Positions 34,010-42,798 of a DNA stretch of 64,000 nucleotides are shown here, one piece after another. The notes beneath the pieces were generated by a model that saw nothing but the letters and a program-made list of their open reading frames with translations, did no database searches and had not been told where the DNA came from. The stretch's first letter is position 1; each line of letters begins with the position of its first letter. Position numbers and translations under genes: made by a program. Origin of the DNA: CAZPMC01 sp964587755 (GTDB lineage: Bacteria > Bacillota > Clostridia > Acetivibrionales > DTU013); the NCBI GenBank assembly GCA_964587755.1, contig CAZPMC010000002.1, positions 1 through 64,000 of the forward strand, in the 5' to 3' direction.

Positions 34010-34492
34010 ATGGCATTCTTTGAAAACTTAGGGAAAAAAGTCGGTGAGGCAGCTCAGGCGGTTAGTAAGAAATCAAGCGAGCTTGTTGAAATAACAAAGC
34101 TAAATGTAAATATCAACGCAGAAGAAGACAAAATTCAAAAATTGTTAAGCCAAATCGGAAAGCTGGTATATGAGAAATTTGCATCAACAGGTGCGGCTGA
34201 CAATGATGTTAGAGAGCTGTGTGAAACAATTGCCGGCCACGAACAGACAATAAATGAACTAAAGGAGAAAATCGCGCAGATTAAGGGGACTAAGCAATGT
34301 ATCAATTGCGGAACCGAAATGGAGCGCACCCAGATTTTCTGCTCAAAATGCGGCACTAAGAACGAAATAGTAGAGGCTCCCGCCGAGGAAGCGCCTGCTG
34401 AGGAAGCTCAAACTGTTGCTTGTCCTTCTTGCAACACCCAGTTACCAGTGGGAACCTCCTTCTGCACTAATTGCGGCACAAAAATCGAATAG
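34010..34492 (+). CDS. Double zinc-ribbon protein with helical N-terminus
   Basis: A 160-residue protein. The N-terminal about 90 residues are an amphipathic helix and coiled coil (MAFFENLGKKVGEAAQAVSK). Two zinc ribbons follow: CINCGTEMERTQIFCSKCG and CPSCNTQLPVGTSFCTNCG, separated by an Ala/Glu/Pro linker with a repeated APAEE unit. Such proteins are often membrane-stress or scaffold-associated; function unknown. The ATG at 34010 has GGAGG 10 bases upstream. Confidence 0.8.
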   Translation: MAFFENLGKKVGEAAQAVSKKSSELVEITKLNVNINAEEDKIQKLLSQIGKLVYEKFASTGAADNDVRELCETIAGHEQTINELKEKIAQIKGTKQCINCGTEMERTQIFCSKCGTKNEIVEAPAEEAPAEEAQTVACPSCNTQLPVGTSFCTNCGTKIE

Positions 34493-34511
34493 TTTTTAGA
34501 TGCCACTTTTT

Positions 34512-34524
34512 AGTGCCAGGCACT
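34512..34524. repeat. AGTGCC/GGCACT palindrome
   Basis: A 13-bp perfect palindrome (six-base arms around one A), 15 nt before the GGGGACGG inverted repeat copy 2. It may be part of the same element. Confidence 0.5.
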
Positions 34525-34538
34525 GAAGTTAAAATCAA

Positions 34539-34587
34539 AGGGGACGGTTCTTTCTGCTTTTGAAAAAAGCAAAAAGATCTGTTCCCT
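34539..34587. repeat. GGGGACGG inverted repeat, copy 2
   Basis: AGGGGACGG at 34539-34547 and CTGTTCCCT at 34579-34587 pair with G-U matches. Arms and the AAAAGCAAAAAGA middle match copy 1. Like copy 1, it lies between convergent genes (zinc-ribbon gene and cphA) and could terminate both. Confidence 0.75.
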
Positions 34588-34590
34588 TTC

Positions 34591-37239
34591 TTATCCAGCC
34601 GCCTTTGTTGCATCCTTAAGTCCACTTTCCCCTTCTTCCTCAGCCTTCATAAATTTATTAATCACTTCAAGAGCCGGCTCCAGCTCCTCATAAAACATTA
34701 CTACAAGCTCTCCCGGTTTAGCCTCAGCTATCGCAGTCTCAAAGGCCTTTGTTTCAGAGTAGATAACCGTAACTGCCTCTTTGTCCGCACCCTGCTTTAT
34801 TGCAGCGTTATATATTATATCTGCTACCTCACCTGCGTTTCTTCCGCGAAGGTCATTGTCCTCTTTAATATAGAGCTTTGAGAAAAATTCCCCGCAAATA
34901 CTTCCTACCTCATGTATTGTCTCATCTCTTCTGTCTCCCGGAACGCCTATTACACCCGTGTACGAAGATGCATTAAATGACTTTATCGTATCAATCACAG
35001 CCCTGTATCCGGCGGGATTATGCCCGTAATCAATCATGACTTTTACTTCGCCAATGCTAAACATATTAAATCTTCCCGGATTTGTTGAGATGTCTGACCT
35101 AAAGCTTGCCATGCCCTCCCGGATTGTCTCGTCATTTATTCCTAGACCGGCAAGTGCTGCCACTGCCGCCAATGAATTTTCGATATTGCAGCGTGACTTA
35201 CCTTTGAATGTTATGGGTATTTCGTCAATATCAGCAATAATTTTCTCTCCATCTTTTCCTGCACGGACAATACTTTTATCTTTCAAATAAATAACTTCAA
35301 ATCCTGCATTAATGTGCTCCGATATCAGTTGATTCTTGCAATTCACCGAGAAAAGCAGGGGCTTTGCGCTTATTTTTTCAAGAAAAAAAGGCGTCAGTGC
35401 ATCATCAGCATTTAAAACCGCCACACCATCCTTTTTTACTGCTTCTACCACAAGGGATTTAACCATTGCCAATTCTTCCAGGGTATTGATTCCGTCATTG
35501 CCAAGATGATCGTCGCTGATATTAACTATAACTCCCACATCTGCAAGATCATACCCCAGTCCCTTTTTAATAATACCGCCCCTGGCTGTTTCAAGGACAC
35601 ATGCTTCCACTCGTTTATCCCATAATAATGTTGATGCACTTACAGTTCCTGTGTTATCCCCTTCATGGATACATTCCCCGTCTATATAGATCCCGCTGCT
35701 TGAAGCCATTCCCACTGCCTTCCCTGCCAATTTAAGAACATGGGCAATCATCCTCGATACTGTCGTCTTCCCGTTAGTGCCGGTAATTGATACAATGGGA
35801 ATACTTGCACTGGCGCTGTCAGGAAACATATACTCAATAATATCTCCCGCCACATTGCGCGGCTTTCCGTGGGTGGGGTGTAAATGCATTCTGAGCCCGG
35901 GGGCTGCATTAACCTCTATAACAGCACCGTTATCACAGGTCAGAGGTTCTGATATATCACCACATGTAATGTCTACTCCCGCCACATCAAGTCCCAGGGC
36001 TTTTGCTGCCCTCACTGCCAATTGCACATTTTGAGGGTGTACCTCCTCGGTACAATCCCTGGCTGTTCCTCCTGTGCTTAGGTTGCCGTTATAGCGTAAC
36101 TGTACCCGCACCCCTTTGCTTAAAATTGTAGACTCGTCATAACCTGCTTTTTTAAGAACTTGAAGTGACATGGCATCCAGCTTTATTTTTGTCAAAGGCC
36201 TTTCATGGTCATATCCCCTTAATGGATTTTCATTCTCCGTGTCAACTAATTCTCTTATGGTGTGTACACCGTCCCCGACTATCTCCGGTGGTATTCTCTC
36301 TGAAGCTGCAACCATTCGCCCTCCCACAATCAAAAGCCGGTAATCTGCTCCCTCCACATGCTTTTCCACTAATACCGCCCGGCTGTAGATTGTGGCTGTA
36401 TTAAAGGCCCTTAATAGCTCCTGTTCATTTGATATATTTGCAAATACCCCTTTCCCTTGATTTGAATCAAATGGCTTTATTACAACAGGGTATCCTATGA
36501 GCTTTGCCGCAGATATTGCCGCTCTTTCTGTGAAAGCAATATCACCCACCGGCACAGGTATCCCTTCCCTTGTCAGAATTTCCTTTGTAAGCTGCTTGTT
36601 TCCTGCTATGTCCACATCAATGCAGCCCGCTCTGTCTGTAAGGGAGGCTTCTAAATATCGTGTATATTTGCCGTTGCCCAGCTTAAGAAGACTTGAATTG
36701 TCTATACATGTGACCGGGATATTTCTTCTTTGGGCTTCCTCAAATAGTGCTCTTGTACTGGGACCCATATCCGTTTGAGCTGCGATTTTTTTCAGATGCT
36801 GTAAAATCCCGTCCATTTTCGGTTTCATTCCAGCCAGCAGGGATTTTATCATGTCAGCCGCGACAAGTAAGCATTCTAAAGCTAACTTTTCATTTTTATA
36901 TTCAAAAACTATATAGTAAATGGAAAGCTTAGAATATTCCCTGCTTTTCCCGTAATACACCTCATAGCCCACCATATACTGGAGCTCAAGCACCATATGC
37001 TCTAAAACATGAGGTATATATGTCCCTTCATAAAGCCTTTGTAAAAAACCTCCCTCATACCCCAGGGAACAATAATGCTTTTTAAGTCCCGGAAGTATTG
37101 AGATAAGGTTTTCATTAAAGTTATTTATAGATTTTGTAGGTGTATCATACATATTTCCCACATCAATAATTGCCTTTATTACCGGTCTGTGACTATAAAT
37201 ATTTCTTCCCTTATATGAACTTACACTTAGAATGTCCAC
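34591..37239 (-). CDS. cphA: Cyanophycin synthetase
   Basis: An 882-residue enzyme making the nitrogen-storage polymer multi-L-arginyl-poly-L-aspartate. Domains in order: CphA N-terminal (about 1-160), ATP-grasp (about 210-470, VVIKPFDSNQGKGVF), and Mur-ligase-like (about 480-870, SITGTNGKTTVSRMIAH), with the Arg- and Asp-adding sites respectively. Start GTG at 37239, with GGAGG. It follows cphB by 16 nt in an operon. Confidence 0.95.
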   Translation of the reverse strand: MDILSVSSYKGRNIYSHRPVIKAIIDVGNMYDTPTKSINNFNENLISILPGLKKHYCSLGYEGGFLQRLYEGTYIPHVLEHMVLELQYMVGYEVYYGKSREYSKLSIYYIVFEYKNEKLALECLLVAADMIKSLLAGMKPKMDGILQHLKKIAAQTDMGPSTRALFEEAQRRNIPVTCIDNSSLLKLGNGKYTRYLEASLTDRAGCIDVDIAGNKQLTKEILTREGIPVPVGDIAFTERAAISAAKLIGYPVVIKPFDSNQGKGVFANISNEQELLRAFNTATIYSRAVLVEKHVEGADYRLLIVGGRMVAASERIPPEIVGDGVHTIRELVDTENENPLRGYDHERPLTKIKLDAMSLQVLKKAGYDESTILSKGVRVQLRYNGNLSTGGTARDCTEEVHPQNVQLAVRAAKALGLDVAGVDITCGDISEPLTCDNGAVIEVNAAPGLRMHLHPTHGKPRNVAGDIIEYMFPDSASASIPIVSITGTNGKTTVSRMIAHVLKLAGKAVGMASSSGIYIDGECIHEGDNTGTVSASTLLWDKRVEACVLETARGGIIKKGLGYDLADVGVIVNISDDHLGNDGINTLEELAMVKSLVVEAVKKDGVAVLNADDALTPFFLEKISAKPLLFSVNCKNQLISEHINAGFEVIYLKDKSIVRAGKDGEKIIADIDEIPITFKGKSRCNIENSLAAVAALAGLGINDETIREGMASFRSDISTNPGRFNMFSIGEVKVMIDYGHNPAGYRAVIDTIKSFNASSYTGVIGVPGDRRDETIHEVGSICGEFFSKLYIKEDNDLRGRNAGEVADIIYNAAIKQGADKEAVTVIYSETKAFETAIAEAKPGELVVMFYEELEPALEVINKFMKAEEEGESGLKDATKAAG

Positions 37240-37255
37240 TATATTTCCTCCGTAT

Positions 37256-38053
37256 TTAATGAGTTCTTATTACTTCTCCTGTGTTTAAATTGTAGCCGTA
37301 GCCCTTCGGCAGCACATGGAGCAATATATTTGAGATGGCAAGATTTTCATCGGGCATAAGCTCTGAAACATTTGAGCTTTTAATATACCTTCCGTCCACC
37401 ACTGTAACTGAATTACTGCCGATAACTTCAAAATGATTGTCCGGGAAAAGTCTTATTGCAGTATCCTCGTCAATTCCAATCCCGAGTATTGACGGGTTTT
37501 CTGCAACACCGCATGTAAGCCTGCCTATTCTGCCACGCTGATGAAAATGCTGATCTATCAATGCTGCTTCAAGCAGCCCCAAACCTGGTGCCATTTTTAA
37601 AGTGCATTTTCTTGCAGCATCATTGTCGTTGCCCTCAACAATCATAGTTCTGCTCATGGCAGAAGCCCCTGCACTTGTACCCGCGATTACTACTCCCGCT
37701 TTATTTGCAGCGTGCAAGGCTTCATAGACCTTTGTCCCTCCAAGTATGCTTGTTATCCTTAGCTGATCTCCTCCTGTAAAAAAGATTCCTGTAGATTCAG
37801 ATACTATCCTTGCATTCTCACTTAAATTTGCATCTTCGCGGCAATTAATGTTCAATATTCTTGCATTAACCGCCCCCAGTCCGGCGAATACCGCCTTATA
37901 CTGACTTCCTACCATATCCGGATTTTCTGTTGCTGTTGTGATTACAGTAAGCCTTGGCTTTTCCCCTGAAAGCTCAACAAATGTCTTAAGAATAGTGCAC
38001 TCACCTTTTTTATCCTCAGCTCCGCCTATTACAATTAAATTTCCCACTTCCAT
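37256..38053 (-). CDS. cphB: Cyanophycinase
   Basis: A 265-residue serine peptidase of the S51 family that degrades cyanophycin to beta-Asp-Arg dipeptides. The nucleophile elbow AGTSAGASAMS and the GGDQLRIT and LIDQHFHQRGR blocks match CphB, not dipeptidase E. No signal peptide is present, so it is cytoplasmic. First gene of the cphB-cphA operon; divergent from the LexA-like gene. Confidence 0.95.
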   Translation of the reverse strand: MEVGNLIVIGGAEDKKGECTILKTFVELSGEKPRLTVITTATENPDMVGSQYKAVFAGLGAVNARILNINCREDANLSENARIVSESTGIFFTGGDQLRITSILGGTKVYEALHAANKAGVVIAGTSAGASAMSRTMIVEGNDNDAARKCTLKMAPGLGLLEAALIDQHFHQRGRIGRLTCGVAENPSILGIGIDEDTAIRLFPDNHFEVIGSNSVTVVDGRYIKSSNVSELMPDENLAISNILLHVLPKGYGYNLNTGEVIRTH

Positions 38054-38212
38054 CTGTCCCCAATTCTTTTATATTTTTCGAATAATTCCGTTATAATATT
38101 CAATAATTATCTTTGCCTTCAAACTGTTCAATATACATTAAATTAACTGTATACCTGCATTTGCTTCCATAAATTTCATTTGCAAGCAATTTACATAACA
38201 TTGTTAAAACAA

Positions 38213-38241
38213 TTGATATACTGTCCGAAATCTGCTACACT
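38213..38241 (+). promoter_or_regulatory. SigA promoter of the LexA-like gene
   Basis: TTGATA (38213-38218) and TACACT (38236-38241), 17 nt apart. The start site would fall near 38248, which excludes the in-frame ATG at 38245 and supports the GTG at 38290. I see no GAAC-type SOS operator in the 236-bp region from 38054 to 38289. Confidence 0.65.
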
Positions 38242-38289
38242 ATTATGAGTTATATAGCTCAACAATTTAACAATAAACGAGGTGATATT

Positions 38290-38928
38290 GTGTCAATTAA
38301 TTCAGCTAACTTAACTGCAAAACAAAAAAAAGTTTATGCCGCTATCGAGTCATATATAACTTTAAATGGTATCCCCCCGACTGTCAGAGAGATTGGTGAG
38401 CTGGTTGGTGAAAAAACACCGGGAGCAGTTCAGGGAATATTAACAAGATTAGAACAGAAGGGTGTCATAAAACGTCAGGTTGGCGCCGCCAGATCTATAC
38501 AACTGGTAAAAACCGATAACCAGATATATGAAACACCTGTATACATCCCGCAGATTAAAAAAATCACTGTGAGGAATATCGATAATATTACAAGCATATA
38601 CAACATTGAAAAGTATCGTCCTGTTTCACCCGAATTTTTAAATTCTGATGGTGATTATTTTATAATGAATTGTCCCGATGACGATCTTTTGGAAAGTGGC
38701 TTCGGGCCCGATGATATCATAATAATTAACACAACTGCCGAGCCCCATGACGGCGACATTGTTCTTGTATTTTATGAGAATCGTACATATATGAGGCGCT
38801 ACTTCGCTCAAAGCGATGGGACTATTACTTTGAAATTTGACACCAGTGTTATTGATAAGGAAAATTTCACAAGGGAAGAGATAAGGATTGTTGGCAAAAT
38901 CGAAGGAAGATACACAAGGCTTCCATAA
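38290..38928 (+). CDS. LexA-like regulator lacking autocleavage residues
   Basis: A 212-residue protein with the LexA layout: an N-terminal winged helix (LTAKQKKVYAAIESYI, VQGILTRLEQKGVIKR) and a C-terminal S24-like domain from about residue 85. The three elements of LexA self-cleavage appear lost: the Ala-Gly site is V94-R95, the nucleophilic Ser is D132 and the Lys general base is R169. The start is GTG at 38290 with CGAGGTGAT upstream. It may respond to something other than RecA, or bind constitutively. Its 3' end overlaps the EamA gene. Confidence 0.85.
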   Translation: MSINSANLTAKQKKVYAAIESYITLNGIPPTVREIGELVGEKTPGAVQGILTRLEQKGVIKRQVGAARSIQLVKTDNQIYETPVYIPQIKKITVRNIDNITSIYNIEKYRPVSPEFLNSDGDYFIMNCPDDDLLESGFGPDDIIIINTTAEPHDGDIVLVFYENRTYMRRYFAQSDGTITLKFDTSVIDKENFTREEIRIVGKIEGRYTRLP

Positions 38929-39799
38929 ATACATAAATTTGATATTTGTACTGTTGCCTGTTGTTTTCTGGGGGCTTTCGTTCATAAGCACAAAGGTTGT
39001 TCTTAAGGAAATGCCCCCTATTTCTATTGCCTTTTTCAGGCAGTTGATTGCCTTGTTCCCTCTTATAGGATGGGGAATATTAACCCGCTCATCCTTTAAG
39101 GTGGAGCTTAAGGATTTGCTGCTGCTTTCTGTTTCTTCTTTTTTCGGCATAGTACTATACTTTATTTTCGAAAATAACGGTCTGATGTATACAACTGCCT
39201 CCAGCGCATCAATGATCGTTGCGGCAGTTCCTGTTTTTACTTTAATAGTTGAGGTGCTTCTTTATAAGCTTAAGCCCGGCTTAAGTGTTTTCTTATGCAT
39301 CCTCACATCTATTTTCGGTGTATATCTGGTTATATCGGTAAATGGGCGGCTGGACTTCTCGCAAGCCTCCTTCAAAGGCAATATGCTTGTTTTGGGGGCA
39401 ACAGCAAGCTGGGTCGCCTATACGGTATTAAGCCGTAAATTGAGCAATAAGTACTCAAGTTATATGATAACACTTTATCAGACATTTTTAAGCAGCTTCC
39501 TGTTCATACCCTTTTTAATCCCTGAAATGTCAAAGTGGCAGCCTTTAGGCAATACTGCGCTGTTAAACCTAATCTATCTGGGCGTTTTCTGCTCTGCGGT
39601 ATCATACTTCATGTTCCTTTATGCAATAAAAAAGCTGGGACCCACAGTGTCCTCAGCATTTTTAAATCTAATACCTGTTATTTCCGTAGTAGCAGGCTTC
39701 TTTATTCTGGATGAAAGGCTGTTGCCTGTACAGTATTTAGGTATGGTTATCATCTTAGCAAGCCTGTTCTTCCTCAGTAGAAAATCTCATCAGCAATAA
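38888..39799 (+). CDS. EamA/DMT family transporter
   Basis: A 303-residue protein with ten likely membrane helices in two EamA repeats (about 17-145 and 160-298), as in DMT-superfamily exporters of amino acids and metabolites. Substrate cannot be assigned. The start is uncertain: a TTG at 38888 gives a 41-nt overlap with the LexA-like gene, in the same direction, so they are probably co-transcribed. The 3' end overlaps leuB by 26 nt, in the convergent direction. Confidence 0.85.
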   Translation: MLAKSKEDTQGFHKYINLIFVLLPVVFWGLSFISTKVVLKEMPPISIAFFRQLIALFPLIGWGILTRSSFKVELKDLLLLSVSSFFGIVLYFIFENNGLMYTTASSASMIVAAVPVFTLIVEVLLYKLKPGLSVFLCILTSIFGVYLVISVNGRLDFSQASFKGNMLVLGATASWVAYTVLSRKLSNKYSSYMITLYQTFLSSFLFIPFLIPEMSKWQPLGNTALLNLIYLGVFCSAVSYFMFLYAIKKLGPTVSSAFLNLIPVISVVAGFFILDERLLPVQYLGMVIILASLFFLSRKSHQQ

Positions 39800-40853
39800 G
39801 CCTGCCCATTTCCTCCGTTCCTACAACCACCCCTCCGAAGGATGCAATATCCACAGTGCGGTACCCTTTTTCAAGCACTCTGTCCACCGCATTTTCAACA
39901 AGCCTTGCAGCCTTTTCATTTCCAAATGAATACCTAAGCATCATTGCACAAGAGAGTATGGTTGCAATGGGATTTGCCTTGTCTTGACCTGCAATGTCAG
40001 GGGCAGAACCATGTATAGGCTCATACAGTCCTAAGGTACCGTCACCTAAGCTTGCTGAAGGAAGCATGCCAATAGAGCCTGTAATCATTGATGCTTCATC
40101 GGATAAGATATCACCGAACATATTGGATGTCACAATAACGTCAAATTGCTGAGGGTCTCTAATTAACTGCATTGCAGCATTGTCGACATATAAATGGTTT
40201 AGACGGATATCAGGGTAATCCTCAGCCACTTTGTTTACAACGCTTCTCCAAAGCCTTGAGCTTTCCAATACATTGGCCTTATCAACAGATGTTACAATTC
40301 CTTGACGTGATGATGCTACCTGAAAAGCCAATCTGGCAATCCGCTCAACCTCACCAACACTGTATTTCTCCGTATCAAAAGCCTCCTCCTTATCAGTCCC
40401 CTCATACCTTCGCCCTCTTTCACCAAAGTAAATACCGCCGGTTAATTCACGGACAACAAGTATATCTACATTGTCCCCTATTATCTCTTCTTTAAGAGGA
40501 GAAGCTTTTTTAAGTGCATTATATATAATTGCGGGTCTTAAGTTTGCATAAAGCTTTAGCCCTGATCTTATACCAAGGAGACCTGCCTCAGGTGTCTTAC
40601 CGCTAGGAAGCCCCTCCCATTTCGGGCCTCCTACGGCGCCCAGCAGTACTGCATCGCATTGCTTACATGTCTCAAGAGACTTTTCAGGAAGAGGTTCACC
40701 GCAGCTATCAATAGCGCAGCCTCCTATTTGCTCTTCTATAAAGTCAAATTCCAGCCCTTCCTTTTCGCCAACCGCATATAAAACTCTAATAGCCTGTCGT
40801 GTCACCTCAGGGCCGATACCATCACCTTTTAATACCGCTATTCTATATTTCAA
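39774..40853 (-). CDS. leuB: 3-Isopropylmalate dehydrogenase
   Basis: A 359-residue enzyme for the third step of leucine synthesis, oxidative decarboxylation of 3-isopropylmalate. It has YRIAVLKGDGIGPEVT, ENLVVRELTGGIYFG-type block (VVRELTGGIYFGE) and SNMFGDILSDEAS. The start is TTG at 40853 with GGGAGATGA; an earlier start would overlap leuD. Third gene of leuCDB. Confidence 0.96.
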   Translation of the reverse strand: MKYRIAVLKGDGIGPEVTRQAIRVLYAVGEKEGLEFDFIEEQIGGCAIDSCGEPLPEKSLETCKQCDAVLLGAVGGPKWEGLPSGKTPEAGLLGIRSGLKLYANLRPAIIYNALKKASPLKEEIIGDNVDILVVRELTGGIYFGERGRRYEGTDKEEAFDTEKYSVGEVERIARLAFQVASSRQGIVTSVDKANVLESSRLWRSVVNKVAEDYPDIRLNHLYVDNAAMQLIRDPQQFDVIVTSNMFGDILSDEASMITGSIGMLPSASLGDGTLGLYEPIHGSAPDIAGQDKANPIATILSCAMMLRYSFGNEKAARLVENAVDRVLEKGYRTVDIASFGGVVVGTEEMGRLIADEIFY

Positions 40854-40866
40854 AAAATCATCTCCC

Positions 40867-41358
40867 TTATTTTGCAGCCTGCCTGATATATCCCACAAGA
40901 CCGTCTGACGCGATTATCTGCTGCATAAACTCTGGAAAAGGCGCTCCCTTATATGATACATTTTTCGTTAAATTGTAAATCACTCCGGTTTCGAAATCTA
41001 TTTCGAGCTTATCACCTTCATCAATGTCCGAAGCAGCTTCGGGACATTCAATAATAGGCAAACCGATATTTATGGCATTGCGGTAAAAAATCCTGGCGAA
41101 GGTCTTAGCAATAATGCATGATATTCCTGATGCTTTTATTGCAATCGGAGCGTGTTCACGGGATGAACCGCACCCAAAATTGCTGCCGGCAACTATAATA
41201 TCACCCTTTTGTACTCTTTGCCTGAAGGTCTTATCCAAATCCTCCATACAATGAGCTGCCAGCTCCTCCGGAACCGAAGTGTTTAAATACCTGGCAGGTA
41301 TAATAACATCTGTATCTATATTGTTTCCGTACTTTATAACCTTACCTTGAACCTTCAT
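40867..41358 (-). CDS. leuD: 3-Isopropylmalate dehydratase small subunit
   Basis: A 163-residue swivelling subunit. It shows YGNNIDTDVIIPARYL and GSNFGCGSSREHAP. The ATG at 41358 follows GGAGGG; the earlier in-frame start lacks a site. Partner LeuC is immediately upstream in the operon. Confidence 0.96.
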   Translation of the reverse strand: MKVQGKVIKYGNNIDTDVIIPARYLNTSVPEELAAHCMEDLDKTFRQRVQKGDIIVAGSNFGCGSSREHAPIAIKASGISCIIAKTFARIFYRNAINIGLPIIECPEAASDIDEGDKLEIDFETGVIYNLTKNVSYKGAPFPEFMQQIIASDGLVGYIRQAAK

Positions 41359-41403
41359 AACATTCCCTCCTATAAGAACTGTGGGACCTGACATCTTTAT
41401 TTT

Positions 41404-42687
41404 CTATAGCTCGTCAGGAGAAGCAATCCTTCCTGCCACTGCCGATGCTGCCGCAATTGCCGGGCTTGCAAGATATACTTCGCTTTCCGGATGTCCCATT
41501 CTGCCTACAAAATTTCTGTTTGTGGTGGAAACAGCTCTTTCACCCTTTGCCAGTATCCCCATGTGGCCACCTAAGCAAGGTCCGCATGTGGGCGTACTTA
41601 CTGCCGCTCCCGCATCCACAAATATATCAAAAAGCCCTTCATTCATAGACTGCTTCCATATTTTTTGAGTCGCCGGTATTATTATGCATCTGACGTCAGG
41701 ATGCACCTTGCGTCCTTTCAATACCTCAGCCGCAATGCGCATATCCTCTATCCTACCGTTTGTACAAGAGCCTATAACCACCTGGTCAATTTTTATATTC
41801 CCAACCTTATCTATAGTTCTGGCATTGTCAGGCGACGGAGGAAACGCAACGGTTGGCTTTATCTGGCTTAAGTCTATCCTGTACCTGGCGGCATATACTG
41901 CTTCCTCATCAGCGGTATAAACCTTGTACTCTCTATTTGAGTGCTCCTTCATGTATTCAGTGGTCTTTTCATCCACAGGGAAAATACCGTTCTTTCCCCC
42001 TGCCTCTATAGCCATATTTGCCATGGAAAACCTGTCATCCATTGAAAGATTCCCAATCCCATCACCGGTGAATTCCATTGATTTGTAAAGTGCCCCGTCA
42101 ACACCTATCATGCCTATAATGTGCAGAATAATATCCTTACCGCTGACCCATTTGCCAGGTTTTCCAACAAGCTCAAACTGGATGGCCTCGGGCACCTTAA
42201 ACCAAGCCTCCCCTGTAGCCATACCGGCAGCCATGTCGGTGCTCCCCACGCCGGTTGAAAACGCTCCCAGAGCGCCGTATGTGCAAGTATGGGAATCCGC
42301 ACCTATTACTACATCACCGGCAACTACCAAGCCCTTCTCGGGCAGCAGTGCATGCTCAATCCCCATCTGTCCTACTTCAAAATAGTTCACTATGCCCATC
42401 TCCCGGGCAAATTCCCTTATAAACTTAGCCTGCTCAGCAGATTTTATATCCTTGTTTGGGGTAAAGTGGTCAGGTACAATAGCAATTTTCTTCTTATCGA
42501 AAACCTTATCTGCACCTATCTTGCGAAACTCCTTAACAGCTACAGGAGTTGTTATATCATTTCCAAGCACCATATCAAGCTTCACCATTATAAGTTGACC
42601 TGCTTCAACACTGTCTAACCCTGCGTGAGCTGCGAGAATTTTTTGGGTCATTGTCATTGCTTTTCTCTCGGAAATATTGTTCATCAT
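41404..42687 (-). CDS. leuC: 3-Isopropylmalate dehydratase large subunit
   Basis: A 427-residue aconitase-family subunit of the short (LeuC2/HacA-like) type. [4Fe-4S] cysteines occur in GADSHTCTYGALG-type context, VIGSCTNGR and TPTCGPCLGGHMG. With LeuD it isomerises 2- to 3-isopropylmalate. Start ATG with GGGAGG. The leader of about 110 bp between araC and leuC has no recognisable T-box. leuA is not in the window. Confidence 0.95.
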   Translation of the reverse strand: MMNNISERKAMTMTQKILAAHAGLDSVEAGQLIMVKLDMVLGNDITTPVAVKEFRKIGADKVFDKKKIAIVPDHFTPNKDIKSAEQAKFIREFAREMGIVNYFEVGQMGIEHALLPEKGLVVAGDVVIGADSHTCTYGALGAFSTGVGSTDMAAGMATGEAWFKVPEAIQFELVGKPGKWVSGKDIILHIIGMIGVDGALYKSMEFTGDGIGNLSMDDRFSMANMAIEAGGKNGIFPVDEKTTEYMKEHSNREYKVYTADEEAVYAARYRIDLSQIKPTVAFPPSPDNARTIDKVGNIKIDQVVIGSCTNGRIEDMRIAAEVLKGRKVHPDVRCIIIPATQKIWKQSMNEGLFDIFVDAGAAVSTPTCGPCLGGHMGILAKGERAVSTTNRNFVGRMGHPESEVYLASPAIAAASAVAGRIASPDEL

Positions 42688-42798
42688 AAATACCTCCCTA
42701 TACAGAGATTATAACCACCCTCAAAAATCGAATCTTCTCGAAATTTACTGTTATCCCGTAATAATATGAACGTTTTCGCTTAAATAAGTTAAAACAAT

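Noticed and set aside
38245..38289. ATG start at 38245 for the LexA-like gene
   Set aside because: It lies at or before the predicted transcription start and has no ribosome site; the GTG at 38290 does.
42688..42798. T-box riboswitch before leuC
   Set aside because: A GGGTGG is present, but without the specifier stem, the full T-box sequence or a terminator, in only about 110 bp.
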